Source of the DNA: Saccharicrinis aurantiacus
GTDB taxonomy: Bacteria; Bacteroidota; Bacteroidia; Bacteroidales; Marinilabiliaceae
DNA: 64,000 nt
Assembly: GCF_001660705.2 (NCBI RefSeq)
Contig: NZ_LYBV02000017.1
Location: 62,001 to 126,000, forward strand
Reading direction: 5' to 3'
A program made the translations under genes and the position numbers. How positions within the stretch are numbered: the first letter of the stretch is position 1; the number at the start of each line of letters is the position of its first letter. This document shows, piece after piece, positions 8,005 to 17,802 of this stretch. The notes below the pieces were generated by a model, which searched no databases, was not told the origin of the DNA, and saw only the letters and a list, made by a program, of their open reading frames with translations.

Positions 8005-10591
8005 ACTTTTTATCTTTTGATAATTCAATGGCTTCGCTCCTATTTGATGCTCCTATTTTTTTGTAGATATTACTAATATGCCGTTTAACTGTTTTTTCTG
8101 AAATAAATAGTTTTTCACCTATCTCTTTATTCGCAAAATTCGTCTTAATTAATTTAAAAATCTCAATTTCTCTATCAGTTAACGATTCTTTTGTGAGGCT
8201 CTCTTCTTTAGAATCATCCATAGAAAATTGCAATTGCGCTGAAATAAAACTTTTACGTTTAGAGTCTATTTCTATCGCAGATAAAGTGGAAGCTATTGTT
8301 TTATCTAATACAATAAAAGAGAGCTTCGCCCCTTTGTCCATTAAAGTATCCGTTAGTTGCATCAATGAATTTGTTGCTTGCTCAGGGAATCCCATTTTTT
8401 GGTGTAAAATAGCTTCTAATAGCCTAGCCTGATTATTAAATTGAACATTATTTACTTCCTCGGTATACAACAATATATCTTTAATTATACCCATTGCTAT
8501 TTCTTGGTCCTTTAGGTCGGAACCCATTAAAATGTAGGCTTGAACAATTGGTATAGAAATAAAGAAGGTCATTGGTAAAAATGGTTTGTATTTGGCCTTA
8601 CGTGCCCAAGCTAAAGCTGATGAATCTTTTTGTTTCCTCCAATATACTAAACTGGTAAGTGCTTTAGAATACTTATAAAAACGAATTTCTCCTCTACCAA
8701 TTGTAACTTCATTAATGTCATCTAACATTTCTATTAACTCATCAATACTTAAAATATCAATTTTTGAAATTAATAATGCTACCATGGCAAAATACCGATG
8801 TGGAACTATATTATCAGAAGAGTCGAGGTAACAACACGTTAAATGTTCAATGGCTTTGCTTTTATCAAGAAGGTTAAAATGGGAAATTCCTAGAAAATAA
8901 TGCGCATTAAAAACTACTTCCTCCCTCCCTGTTTCATTACCAATTCTATATAGTTGATTAGACGCTGACAATAAATCAACCATATTTGCTTCTATAAAAT
9001 GAATATAGCATAAGGTTATGATTTGATGAGTCATAACTATAGGGTTATTCGAATTAGTAATTGAGCTAGTAATCAATTTTACCCCTTTTGCTGTATTACC
9101 TTGCGCCTGCAATGCTCCGCAACGAAATAACCAAGCCAACCCTAGCGGATAATGGTTATTATTATCAATATTTTCAATTGCCTTTTGTCCGAATAATTCC
9201 CATTTTTTCATATCAAATGAAAAGTGCAAGTGGTAATAAGACATAAACAAAAAATACTCCCCTAAAAGATTAGGCTCATTTTTAAAATCATCGGCACTAA
9301 TGCTTTCCAATTCTTTTCTCATCCCATCAGTATCGCCAGAACTTAAAGCAACCCATATATAACTCAACTTTAGCAAGTTGTTTTTCTGAATTTCATTGGG
9401 CTGAAACATATTTAGCACTTCATCTAAAACAGGCCACTCTCCCTCTGCTACAACCTTTTGTCTAAGGGTTTTAAATAACTCTATTGCAGTATCTGTATCT
9501 TCCGATTTGATATAAAAAAAGATGGCATCTTTTATCAATTTATTTTCAACACACCATTCAGCCAAAGTTGTGTAAGATTGTTTTACGTAGACCGCATTGG
9601 TTTGTATATCTTTTAGGGATAAATTAGTTTGTATTAGGCTATTTATCTTATTCTCTCCATTGGTATTTTCTGCTATTAGATAATGTGATTTTACCAACAA
9701 AAACACAAAATCATCATAATTGATACTAAGCAAATTATTCTGATTTCTTAGTCTATTAAATATATCTTCGTTAAAATAAGGCAAACTAAATAATAAGCAT
9801 AACATACTTCGCTCCTCACTGGTAAAGTCATTTACCTTGGCTGATAATAACTCTGATATTACATGCTTTAAATTGGATAGATATTGTTTTTTAGTGAAGG
9901 AACCTTTGAATGTGGCATTCAGCAAGTTTAGTATCCATATAGCACCACGTGTAGTGCTATATATATATTGATACTTCGCTAAAAAAGAATCATCAATATC
10001 TTGGGTTTGGAGGTAATGCTTTACTTCTCTTCTTGAAAATTTGAGATCATTCTCTATTATTTCAACAAATAAATCGCTCCCTTTTATAAATGAATAATCA
10101 AATGGCAGTGATTTAATACTAGATACTATTATAGTAAATGCAGGCAACTTTAGCTTCAATAGTTTAGAAATAAACAGATGAACCTGTGGTGATTTTATGA
10201 AATGATAGTTATCCAGGACTAGCACTAGTTTTTCTGCTAAATCTATGAATGCATTTGACAAAAGCATACATAATGTATCTAAATCATCAATCTTCGGAAG
10301 GTCATCTTCGTTTTCAACTGAAAATTTAGGATACACCATTCTAACTGAATGAATGATATAGTTAAGAAAGTGCGGTAAATTGTTGTCATTCTCATCGATA
10401 GAATACCAACAAACATTGTTTTGCTGAATACTCCAACTTGCTATAATAGAAGTTTTACCATAGCCATACGGAGCCTTTACAAGTACTAAATTGGCTTGTA
10501 CTTTACCTAACTTTTGTTGAGCATCTTCTTTCTTAAAGTAGTTTGTGGGTAAGTTCGGAATCAGTAGTTTAGATTTATATATAGTGGCCAT
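7997..10591 (-). CDS. MalT-like LuxR-family ATP-dependent regulator
   Basis: Large (864 residues) transcription regulator of the LAL/MalT type. An N-terminal STAND-type NTPase has a P-loop (APYGYGKTS, residues 40-48) and a Walker B strand LVLVLDNYH near residues 125-133. A long helical TPR/MalT-like middle region follows. The C-terminal LuxR helix-turn-helix (about residues 800-860) contains LTDREIEIFKLI, NKEIGEKLFISEKTVKRH and NIYKKIGASNR. Such proteins bind a small inducer and ATP, oligomerise and activate transcription. The gene is convergent with the lipoprotein pair, which makes that pair a possible but unproven target; the TonB receptor upstream on the same strand is separated by a terminator. 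Confidence 0.88.
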   Translation of the reverse strand: MATIYKSKLLIPNLPTNYFKKEDAQQKLGKVQANLVLVKAPYGYGKTSIIASWSIQQNNVCWYSIDENDNNLPHFLNYIIHSVRMVYPKFSVENEDDLPKIDDLDTLCMLLSNAFIDLAEKLVLVLDNYHFIKSPQVHLFISKLLKLKLPAFTIIVSSIKSLPFDYSFIKGSDLFVEIIENDLKFSRREVKHYLQTQDIDDSFLAKYQYIYSTTRGAIWILNLLNATFKGSFTKKQYLSNLKHVISELLSAKVNDFTSEERSMLCLLFSLPYFNEDIFNRLRNQNNLLSINYDDFVFLLVKSHYLIAENTNGENKINSLIQTNLSLKDIQTNAVYVKQSYTTLAEWCVENKLIKDAIFFYIKSEDTDTAIELFKTLRQKVVAEGEWPVLDEVLNMFQPNEIQKNNLLKLSYIWVALSSGDTDGMRKELESISADDFKNEPNLLGEYFLFMSYYHLHFSFDMKKWELFGQKAIENIDNNNHYPLGLAWLFRCGALQAQGNTAKGVKLITSSITNSNNPIVMTHQIITLCYIHFIEANMVDLLSASNQLYRIGNETGREEVVFNAHYFLGISHFNLLDKSKAIEHLTCCYLDSSDNIVPHRYFAMVALLISKIDILSIDELIEMLDDINEVTIGRGEIRFYKYSKALTSLVYWRKQKDSSALAWARKAKYKPFLPMTFFISIPIVQAYILMGSDLKDQEIAMGIIKDILLYTEEVNNVQFNNQARLLEAILHQKMGFPEQATNSLMQLTDTLMDKGAKLSFIVLDKTIASTLSAIEIDSKRKSFISAQLQFSMDDSKEESLTKESLTDREIEIFKLIKTNFANKEIGEKLFISEKTVKRHISNIYKKIGASNRSEAIELSKDKKFK

Positions 10592-10655
10592 ACTTTACAT
10601 ATTCGTGTAAATTCAAGAATAAATGTAATAAACATATGTTATCGCACCTAATATC

Positions 10656-10699
10656 TAAAAAAAAGAAATCCAATTAACACTTAAGCTAATTGGATTTCT
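10656..10699 (-). terminator. Terminator of the TonB-dependent receptor gene
   Basis: Read on the minus strand, AGAAATCCAATTA pairs over 13 bp with its complement and then runs into eight T residues. It lies between the receptor stop and the start of the LuxR-family gene, separating the two transcripts. Confidence 0.85.
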
Positions 10700-10730
10700 A
10701 TATAATAAGGTTTACGAACTTTATTCTTAC

Positions 10731-12794
10731 TTATAAGTCGAGATTGATTTTAATACCGGCTCTAAACCAACGTCCTGGTTGGTTAATATTTCCGAAATCA
10801 ACATAATCGTTATTGAATATATTGCTTGCTTCGGCATAAATGGTATACTTAGGCTTGGTCCAATGAACTCGCAAATCGCAAAGCCAGAAAGGATCGTAAT
10901 CAATAACATTGCCATTTACAACATCGGTGTACTCTCCCATTCTATCTTGGTAAAGAAAATTCCATGTGGCACCTAAGTTAGAAATTAACTTATGCGATAC
11001 TCCTGCATTAAATTTATGCTTCAGATAATTAAAAACATATGCTGAAGTATAACCCGGAAGTGCATCTTTACTTTGATCGAGCCAAGCGTAATTTAAATTA
11101 ACATTCTGTACAAAAAAGTTTGGTGAAACCAATTGAGCAAAATTAATATTGGCACTGGCCTCAATACCTACTGTAGCTATATCGTTAATATTAGAGGTAG
11201 TATATTTTCCATTATCTCCTAATTCTTCAGTAGGAATACCCCAATCAATCATATTTTTTCCATCACGATAAAACCCAACTAACGTTGCATTAATACCCGA
11301 TTCAAGATATTTAAATCCGGCTTCGTAAGTGGTAGCTTCTTCAGGCTTTAAATTAGGATTTCCCACATTGGTTGGGCCATTGTAAAACAAATCAGTAAAG
11401 GTTGGCATACGTAATGATTTATTAACACTCGCAAATCCTTTAAGTCCTGATGTAATCCAATAACTCGCATCTATACCTGGGAAATAATCAAAGCCAAAAC
11501 CTAGGCCTGAATTATAATTAGCCATTAAGCCGGCAGATACAGATAAACGATTGTGTGTATAAGTATGCTCTAAAAAGAATGATGCATTGCTACGACTATA
11601 AGAGTTAGTGAAAGTCCCTTCAGGCTCGCCAGGAACATCAATAGGCTCATCCATTGGTAAACCTAATACGTTACTCCATACGTTCTCAGAACGGAAATCG
11701 CCACCCACAGCTGTTTTACCAGCTACCCAAGGGATAACTGCATTCATATTTGCCCCAAACACATCTGTTAAATGATAGTTATGACCATCGTACCACGAAG
11801 CTGCATCTTCATAATCTCTAAAAAGTTCAAATCTATCTTGATGACGGCGCCAATAAATAGAAGGTTTCAGCTTTATTTTACCATCAGATTGGAATGACAA
11901 ACTCGCAAATGTGGTTTTGTTTTGCTCAAACTGATTTGGATAAGCTGCAGAATAGAATGAGTTAGCTCCGAATTCTTTATCGGTATGCCCTACTTGTAAA
12001 TCGAGCTTATCGCCTTGTAAATCTAACTGACCTTGGTAGAAAACGTTATACGAATCAAAATCAGTGTTGGCCATGAAACCATTACTGGCACTTTTGTTGG
12101 CTGCAATATAGTTTTTGGTATTTCCTTTAATAATTGTAGCGTTACCTCCTACATTATATAAACCAAAATCGCCACCCATGGCGTTAACCGTAATATTATT
12201 TTTTTCTTTGGTACCAGTAACAAAGTTAATGGCTCCACTAAAAGCATTAGGCCCGTGTACACGTGATCCTGGACCTTCGAGTACTTCTACACGCTCTATA
12301 CTTTGCATGTCGATTGGCAAGTTAAGACTTAGGTGACCGGTTTGAGGATCGGTGATGTTAATACCATTTAATAAAATCATTACCTGATCAAATGAACCTC
12401 CGCGGATACTAACATCGGCCTGTATACCCATGGGCCCGCGCTGACGCACATCTACTCCCATTACGTATTTCAATAAATCTTGCGGACTTTGAACGGGCAA
12501 GCTTTCGATTTCTTTACGTGTGATAACGTTTACCACTCTTCCTACTTCGGAATAGAGGGCGGGCGATCGGCGTGCCGAGACTTCTACTTCCCGGATATCG
12601 ATGTTTTGATTGATACTTGCAGTATCTTCTTGTGCCCACGATACGGTGTTAAATCCGCACAGAAAGTAGGCGGTTGCCAAAGTGGCTATTTTAGTTTTGC
12701 TGCCTATGGTGCTAAATAAAGCAAATCCTTTTCTACTCCATCTCTTAAAGGTTACTACTTCTGAATTGGAAGTAGAATAACTTTTCATCTTCAT
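10731..12794 (-). CDS. TonB-dependent outer-membrane receptor (BtuB/siderophore-receptor type)
   Basis: A 687-residue ligand-gated outer-membrane transporter without the SusC-type N-terminal carboxypeptidase-like domain. A long N-terminus (about residues 1-53, with FKRWSRKGFALF before the hydrophobic stretch) precedes the mature protein. A TonB-box-like strand with IREVEVSA is followed by the plug (about 75-190; MGVDVRQRG, QADVSIRGGSFDQVMILLNG, ERVEVLEGPGSR, AFSGAINFVT). The barrel contains the LRMPTFTDLFYNGPTNVGNPNLKPEEATTYE-type signature and ends in an aromatic-rich strand with AGIKINLDL. The overall size suggests cobalamin, heme or siderophore uptake rather than polysaccharides. No SusD, no B12 genes and no obvious cobalamin riboswitch are nearby, so the substrate stays open. 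Confidence 0.88.
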   Translation of the reverse strand: MKMKSYSTSNSEVVTFKRWSRKGFALFSTIGSKTKIATLATAYFLCGFNTVSWAQEDTASINQNIDIREVEVSARRSPALYSEVGRVVNVITRKEIESLPVQSPQDLLKYVMGVDVRQRGPMGIQADVSIRGGSFDQVMILLNGINITDPQTGHLSLNLPIDMQSIERVEVLEGPGSRVHGPNAFSGAINFVTGTKEKNNITVNAMGGDFGLYNVGGNATIIKGNTKNYIAANKSASNGFMANTDFDSYNVFYQGQLDLQGDKLDLQVGHTDKEFGANSFYSAAYPNQFEQNKTTFASLSFQSDGKIKLKPSIYWRRHQDRFELFRDYEDAASWYDGHNYHLTDVFGANMNAVIPWVAGKTAVGGDFRSENVWSNVLGLPMDEPIDVPGEPEGTFTNSYSRSNASFFLEHTYTHNRLSVSAGLMANYNSGLGFGFDYFPGIDASYWITSGLKGFASVNKSLRMPTFTDLFYNGPTNVGNPNLKPEEATTYEAGFKYLESGINATLVGFYRDGKNMIDWGIPTEELGDNGKYTTSNINDIATVGIEASANINFAQLVSPNFFVQNVNLNYAWLDQSKDALPGYTSAYVFNYLKHKFNAGVSHKLISNLGATWNFLYQDRMGEYTDVVNGNVIDYDPFWLCDLRVHWTKPKYTIYAEASNIFNNDYVDFGNINQPGRWFRAGIKINLDL

Positions 12795-12870
12795 ATTGTT
12801 ATGTTTTTTTTATAAATCAGAAACGGTTGTGGTTTCTATTATAATTAGGCCGTCTCTGTTAATTTGGGCG

Positions 12871-12878
12871 CAAAAATA
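12871..12878 (-). promoter_or_regulatory. Putative -7 box of the TonB receptor gene
   Basis: Minus-strand TATTTTTG matches the Bacteroidota -7 consensus TAnnTTTG, about 77 bases before the receptor start. No clear -33 TTG is seen at the usual spacing. The leader includes a small hairpin with arms GAAAC/GTTTC at 12820-12836. Confidence 0.4.
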
Positions 12879-13017
12879 GTATTTACTTTTATAATAAAAG
12901 AGTAATGTGTCTTTTTAATACAGAAATTAAACACAACATGCCTTATATAAGCAGTTATGATTCTTTATAGAAACAATTTATATCAATCATTTGATGATGT
13001 TTTTGGTATAAGCATAG

Positions 13018-13054
13018 AAAAGGCGTTTCTGATATTGCTTCAGAAACGCCTTTT
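13018..13054 (-). terminator. Terminator of the 13078-14505 sulfatase gene
   Basis: Perfect 15-bp inverted repeat (AAAAGGCGTTTCTGA) with a 7-base loop, located 24 bases past the sulfatase stop on the minus strand and ending in four T residues. Confidence 0.8.
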
Positions 13055-13077
13055 AATGTGACAGAATTTAAGGTATT

Positions 13078-14505
13078 TTATTTCTGTAGCTTTAGATTCA
13101 AGGCTGCTACTAATTCTTTAACCAACTCAGGATTTTCATCAGCTATATTTTTGGTTTCTTTTTCTGCACTGGTGTGATCATATAACTCAACAAAACCATT
13201 TTTATGAAGCGTTAATCGATGCGTTTCGGTTCTTATGGTAGATGCATTGCTTTTATATGCCACTGCATAATGACCTTTCTGATGTGGTTGTTCTAAAATG
13301 CCTCTCAAGGATACGCCCTGGGCAAATGTTGGGAATTCAACTTTAGTTAGATCGCACAGAGTGGGGAAAATATCTAGTGTTTCAACAACAGCATTGGTTT
13401 TGGTTCCCTTGTGCTTCATACCTGGGTAGTGGATGATCATTGGTGAATGCAAAGACTCTTCAAACAGGCTATGCTTACCCCATATGGCATGTTCGCCTAG
13501 GTGCCAACCATGGTCGCCCCAAAGTACCACTATGGTGTTTTTATCTACACCAGTCCTTTTTAATTCAGCCAACACTTTTCCAACTTGCGCATCGGCATAG
13601 CTTACACATGCTGCATAATGGCGCCTTACGTCATCAGCAAAAGCCGCATCATTATTGGCATCTTTACCCCATGTATTATACCTATTGAATTCGCCTGATC
13701 CATGCCAAGTAGTTTTACCTACTGGTTTATGAGGATGATGAATAGCTGGAAGTTTACAATTCTCATAAATATCGAAATAGGATTTTGGTGCCCCAAAAGG
13801 TAAATGTGGTTTAATAATACCCACAGCCATAAAAAATGGTTTCTCATCGTCTGCTGTAAGTATTTGTAATTGCTTTAAAGCCTCGTTGACAATCACTCCA
13901 TCAGGATATATTGTATCATCGCCTTCCACAGTTTGAAAAACATCCATATCCTTTGCATTTTTTCTGATTTCGCCATGAGCTAATCCATGCATCGCGCCCC
14001 TTGGGTGTTGCCATTCTGCAACGGGCATTAGGTGCTTATCCCATGCATTGGGCATTTCTATTACCGAATCATCATCCCAATTGGCACCACCTCTTCCGCC
14101 AGGGTGATGCGACACCTTCCCCACTGAAACCGTAGTGTATCCATGCGTTCTAAACCACTCTGGCATGCTCGGGTCAATTGTTTTATTTCCGGTTTTTATT
14201 TCTTCTGCGCGAACAAAAATAGCATTGTTCTTTGCTGAACCATACTGCCCTGTTAGTAACGTGTAGCGCGATGGTCCGCAACTTGGAGCATTGACATAGT
14301 GTTGCTGAAATGAAACCCCATTTTTTGCCAATTTATCAATGTTAGGCGACGAAATATAAGAGGCCCCATAACAGTTTAATTCAGGCCTCAAATCATCAAC
14401 ACAGATGATTAAAACATTTGGTTTTTCTTTTTTAGCAGCAAGGGCATATGGCACAAATAACAGCGCACATATGGCAATAACTAGCGTGAGATTCTTTTTT
14501 TTCAT
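13078..14505 (-). CDS. Secreted sulfatase, iduronate-2-sulfatase-like
   Basis: A 475-residue sulfatase with an SPI signal peptide (cleavage near residues 22-24, ALA). The catalytic motif is [12 protein letters not shown], a Cys-type C-x-P-S-R signature with Cys76 expected to mature to formylglycine. Metal ligands are visible in [14 protein letters not shown] (Asp37, Asp38) and in [13 protein letters not shown]. The domain pattern ([13 protein letters not shown] near the N-terminus, [32 protein letters not shown] near the C-terminus) is that of iduronate-2-sulfatase-like enzymes of the S1_7 type. It is monocistronic, with a terminator behind it and no glycan-utilisation genes alongside. A periplasmic or surface location is expected. 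The substrate, perhaps an algal or animal sulfated glycan, is inferred only from family. Confidence 0.88.
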   Translation of the reverse strand: MKKKNLTLVIAICALLFVPYALAAKKEKPNVLIICVDDLRPELNCYGASYISSPNIDKLAKNGVSFQQHYVNAPSCGPSRYTLLTGQYGSAKNNAIFVRAEEIKTGNKTIDPSMPEWFRTHGYTTVSVGKVSHHPGGRGGANWDDDSVIEMPNAWDKHLMPVAEWQHPRGAMHGLAHGEIRKNAKDMDVFQTVEGDDTIYPDGVIVNEALKQLQILTADDEKPFFMAVGIIKPHLPFGAPKSYFDIYENCKLPAIHHPHKPVGKTTWHGSGEFNRYNTWGKDANNDAAFADDVRRHYAACVSYADAQVGKVLAELKRTGVDKNTIVVLWGDHGWHLGEHAIWGKHSLFEESLHSPMIIHYPGMKHKGTKTNAVVETLDIFPTLCDLTKVEFPTFAQGVSLRGILEQPHQKGHYAVAYKSNASTIRTETHRLTLHKNGFVELYDHTSAEKETKNIADENPELVKELVAALNLKLQK

Positions 14506-14559
14506 TGGTTGTTTTTTTTAAGAATAGGACTTTTGTACTTTTTGGTGATGGTATAGATT

Positions 14560-15108
14560 CTACTGTGTGTATCTGGTCATAATAATATTATCAATGTAGG
14601 AACCTTCTTTGGTTTTTATAAATTTTCTTTGCACCCCTGTTTTCTCAAAACCTAAATTAGCATATAGCTTAAGTGCACTTTGATTAGTATTAAATACTTG
14701 TAACCAAGTGGCCTCAATGTCGGCATTTTTATCAACCCACGATAAAAGTATTTTTAAAAGCTCAGTACCAATACCCTGACCCTGCCAATCCTCATGGATA
14801 CCCATTCCGATATAGCCAGTATGTTTAAGCATTTCTCGCTCAGTAAACATTAAATCAACATTTCCGACAATCTCTCCTTTATATTCAGCCACTAACAGAA
14901 GGTCATTTTTTCCATTCTTAAATTTGTTAATCCAGTCAGTATGAGTTTTGGCCATTTCTGAAAACTCTGGCTCAGTTAATGGTATAAAACCACTTCGCAA
15001 ATACGATTTTACGCAAGACTGCAAACTTTCGGAATCTTCTATTTCACATTCTCGGATGGTAATTAATCGGCCTAAATTATCTTTTATTTTTAGTGGTACT
15101 ATTTTCAT
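14560..15108 (-). CDS. GNAT family N-acetyltransferase
   Basis: A 182-residue single-domain acetyltransferase. The acetyl-CoA binding loop is WQGQGIGTELL (about residues 108-117), preceded by a GYIGMGIHE strand and followed by a C-terminal TNQSALKLYANLGFEKTGV block typical of GNAT proteins. The likely substrate is a small amine or a protein N-terminus; nothing in the sequence defines it. Both the upstream neighbour (nitrilase family) and the downstream sulfatase are on the same strand, but spacing of more than 50 bases on each side does not prove an operon. Confidence 0.9.
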   Translation of the reverse strand: MKIVPLKIKDNLGRLITIRECEIEDSESLQSCVKSYLRSGFIPLTEPEFSEMAKTHTDWINKFKNGKNDLLLVAEYKGEIVGNVDLMFTEREMLKHTGYIGMGIHEDWQGQGIGTELLKILLSWVDKNADIEATWLQVFNTNQSALKLYANLGFEKTGVQRKFIKTKEGSYIDNIIMTRYTQ

Positions 15109-15125
15109 TTTTCTTAGTTAGTTAT

Positions 15126-15186
15126 TACCAATACTATGTGATCACTCAAAAGTAAGCTTGCAGCAACAATTTGCAGGGTATTGGTA
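15126..15186. repeat. Spaced inverted repeat between GNAT and nitrilase genes
   Basis: Perfect 9-bp arms TACCAATAC and GTATTGGTA are separated by 43 bases that contain two copies of TTGCAG. It may be a terminator-like hairpin for the nitrilase-family gene or a cassette boundary; no T-tract is present. Confidence 0.4.
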
Positions 15187-15269
15187 GTTAAAATAATGGG
15201 GCAATTTCTAATGTTATAGAATTATTTCTGTGATTTTATTTTTTGTAGCATACTATTATTAATAATGCA

Positions 15270-15998
15270 TTATTTAGTGGCAGTGATTATATCTCTAGAA
15301 GTTGTATCATAAATAATTAAACCGTCTTCTTTAGCTCCGAGCTGCCCAATTAACTCCCCTTTTTCATTCCAAATTGATGATTTACCTGCGCATTCATAAC
15401 CTCCTGATTTACCAACATAGTTGGCCATAAAAGTTAGCAGCTTATTGTTTTTAGCTATGTTAGAAAGCTTTTTTAGTTCAGCATCAATGCCATTTATTGA
15501 GCTTAATACACTTGCTATATAAATAGTTGCATTATTTTGTTTTGCAAACTCGCAATGTGCTTTATTTGATGCTTCATAACAAATAGCCGGAGCTACAATT
15601 TCTGTATCAAACTTTAGAACTAGTGGATTTTTGCCTGCTTTAAAAATCGGTGCTTCTGGTGGATATAAATATTGTTTTGAATAGGTAGTTCGCTTCTTAT
15701 TGGCTTGAAAAATAATCATACTTACGAAGGTATCTCCATCCGCTTTTGTTGGTAAGCCAACGCCAATTGTAATTCCATTTTTATCAGATAAATGCTGAAT
15801 CTCATCAAATCTTATATCCTCTTGATTACTAGCAAGCCCTTCAGCTAAATCAGGTTCGTAACCCGTTAATGACAACTCAGGAAAAACCACCATATCTGCG
15901 TTATTCTGAACGGCTTGCTTTATCCATTTTAAATGGGTGACTAGGTTTTGCTCAATATTTCCTTTTATTGCCTCTATTTGTGCTATTGCTATTCTCAT
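15270..15998 (-). CDS. Carbon-nitrogen hydrolase (nitrilase superfamily)
   Basis: Cytoplasmic amidase/nitrilase-fold enzyme of 242 residues from the ATG at 15998; a longer reading would need a TTG start at 16010. The catalytic triad is visible: Glu41 in VVFPELSLTGYEPD, Lys108 in YSKQYLYPPE and Cys140 in APAICYEASN. The NLVTHLKWIKQAVQNNADMVV helix after the first strand is typical. Such enzymes hydrolyse omega-amides, N-carbamoyl compounds or similar C-N bonds. It is most like stand-alone predicted amidohydrolases, and the substrate is unknown. It is followed by the GNAT gene on the same strand, which hints at shared small-amine metabolism, as inference only. Confidence 0.88.
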   Translation of the reverse strand: MRIAIAQIEAIKGNIEQNLVTHLKWIKQAVQNNADMVVFPELSLTGYEPDLAEGLASNQEDIRFDEIQHLSDKNGITIGVGLPTKADGDTFVSMIIFQANKKRTTYSKQYLYPPEAPIFKAGKNPLVLKFDTEIVAPAICYEASNKAHCEFAKQNNATIYIASVLSSINGIDAELKKLSNIAKNNKLLTFMANYVGKSGGYECAGKSSIWNEKGELIGQLGAKEDGLIIYDTTSRDIITATK

Positions 15999-16084
15999 CT
16001 TATTAACCAATTCAATGTTTAATTGTACCTGTTTCTTTTATATTGCCGAATTATCATAATCAGCAAAATCCTCCTTCACATTGT

Positions 16085-17545
16085 TTATTCCAATTTGTTA
16101 AGTGTTGTAATTTCTTTTAGAACCTTTTTTCCAGCTTCATTATTAGGGTTCAATGCTAGTGATTTTTCATAGTTTTTGACAGCTTCAACCTTATTTCCGT
16201 TTGCCAAATATGCTTCCCCTAAACTGTCATAAACATTCCATGACTCCGGATATTCAGAAATATTCATTTTAAAAAGTTGAATTGCTGTCGTATAGTCATT
16301 CCGCTTGTAGTAAGAGTATCCAAACCTATTCATTCCTGATTCAGAAAATACTTTAACATTCGGATTGTCTGCTTTTAGTGTTTTATAATAGCCGATCGAC
16401 TTTTTTATGCCTTCTGCCTTAATCAACGTAAAAAATTCTATTTCACGCTTGAACATATTTTGTTGTTCACTAATAATTCTACTAGATTCCTCTTTCCATA
16501 TGTGTAAAGTATCTTCAGGTACTTTTGTTAGGTCACAAACAAAGTTTTCTAGAACTGAAAAAAATAACTCTGGTTCTTCTGAAAATATGTTATGCCCTGA
16601 TTGTTCAAATAAAACATAATCAGCATTAGGAAGATACTTCTGCATCAATTCTTTTTTTTCTGCTTTCCATGTTAAATCCCATTTACCTTCGCAAAGCAAT
16701 GTGGGGATTGGGCATTTCTCAAAAATACCTTCCAAGTTATATCTTCCAACGCTTGCCGACATTGTGCTGTTAAACCCCTTGTCATTAATCCATTCATATA
16801 ATGAAGCTCGAATTAGTTCTTCATTAGTTGGCTTATAATAATGCTGACGCTTCCAGTCTCCATTTAATCCTTTATTGTAAAGAAGTTGGAAAAATGTAAT
16901 TTCGTTCTTTCTGTATAATTTATAGCACTCTTTTATCTTCTGCCTTTCCTCTTCACTAGTATAATCATACTGTTGTGTTCCATTCAGGGCATCATCTTTA
17001 ATTAATGGTTTTGCTCCGATATATACTGTTCCAATTGTATTTTCTGGATAAGTAGCTGTATAAAACTGAGCAATTGCTCCCCCGTATGAATAACCAACAA
17101 CAACCCATTTTTTAATTCCAAGTTTTTGCCTCAATCTATCTAGGTCTTCAACTGCCTGTTCAAAAGAATATCCATTTTTCCCTGATTCAAAGTCTGACCT
17201 TCCGCACCCTCTCTGATCATAATAAATAACTTTACAATACTTTGATGCTTCTGAAAACCACGGATGAAAATAATGATGAGTTCCTCCTGGTCCTCCATTT
17301 ATTAGAACTAATGGAATACCTTTTCCTTCTGTTTCGCAATATAGTTTACAGTCACCTATATCAACCCGTTGACTTTTTAATCCTAAAATGTCACAAAGGC
17401 GAGCTAAACTATCAATCTCATAATGAATACTATCTTCAACATGTGATATATTATTTAAAACAGTTTCCTTGTTAATATGATTTTGTGTTCCTTGACAAGC
17501 TGTTAGCACCAATAGCACTATTAGTACTTCAAGATTTGTTTTCAT
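16085..17545 (-). CDS. Alpha/beta hydrolase-TPR lipoprotein
   Basis: A 486-residue protein from the ATG at 17545; this start gives a clean lipoprotein signal ending LTAC (Cys17), while the longer open frame upstream has no such logic. Residues about 60-340 form an alpha/beta hydrolase resembling proline iminopeptidases: oxyanion segment NGGPGGTHHYF, YYDQRGCGRSD, nucleophile elbow GYSYGG (Ser153), the acid in CEGKWDLTW and His in QSGHNIFSEEPE. The last 100 residues add TPR-like units (FGYSYYKRNDYTTAIQLF, YDSLGEAYLANGNKVEAV, YEKSLALNPNNE). This C-terminal addition is common behind secreted serine hydrolases in Bacteroidota. Likely membrane-anchored peptidase or esterase. Upstream lies a hairpin-rich spacer suggestive of cassette structure. 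Confidence 0.85.
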   Translation of the reverse strand: MKTNLEVLIVLLVLTACQGTQNHINKETVLNNISHVEDSIHYEIDSLARLCDILGLKSQRVDIGDCKLYCETEGKGIPLVLINGGPGGTHHYFHPWFSEASKYCKVIYYDQRGCGRSDFESGKNGYSFEQAVEDLDRLRQKLGIKKWVVVGYSYGGAIAQFYTATYPENTIGTVYIGAKPLIKDDALNGTQQYDYTSEEERQKIKECYKLYRKNEITFFQLLYNKGLNGDWKRQHYYKPTNEELIRASLYEWINDKGFNSTMSASVGRYNLEGIFEKCPIPTLLCEGKWDLTWKAEKKELMQKYLPNADYVLFEQSGHNIFSEEPELFFSVLENFVCDLTKVPEDTLHIWKEESSRIISEQQNMFKREIEFFTLIKAEGIKKSIGYYKTLKADNPNVKVFSESGMNRFGYSYYKRNDYTTAIQLFKMNISEYPESWNVYDSLGEAYLANGNKVEAVKNYEKSLALNPNNEAGKKVLKEITTLNKLE

Positions 17546-17593
17546 ATTGATTATTAATTTAAATATTGTCTTACTTGAAACAGTCTTAATTAT

Positions 17594-17645
17594 ACCACCT
17601 AACGGTGGTTGGATGATACGTAAAGGTTTTGAAAAACCAAACCTT
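17594..17645. repeat. Pair of short hairpins upstream of the hydrolase gene
   Basis: Two adjacent inverted repeats: ACCACC/GGTGGT with a TAAC loop (17594-17609) and AAGGTTT/AAACCTT (17623-17645). The first contains GTTAGGT on the minus strand, which fits the GTTRRRY core of integron recombination sites. They may equally be regulatory hairpins in the leader of the hydrolase gene. Confidence 0.45.
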
Positions 17646-17802
17646 CTAAAACTCCCCTGAGCCAAAGCTTTTATTTTGTTTATAAACTTATACTTTACCT
17701 AAATAAAATCAAAGATTTGGCGGTGATCAAATTTCCAAATAACTACCAAATATCTACTCACCCCTTATGCATTATGCCAGCGTGTTAGGCAACGTTTTTT
17801 TT

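Noticed and set aside
12795-13017. Cobalamin riboswitch upstream of the TonB-dependent receptor
   Set aside because: No B12-box-like GCCACTG element or long structured leader is visible; the putative leader is only about 70 bases with one small hairpin.
17546-17665. N-terminal extension of the alpha/beta hydrolase
   Set aside because: The extra 40 residues cover the hairpin-rich spacer and would bury a clean lipoprotein signal that begins at 17545.
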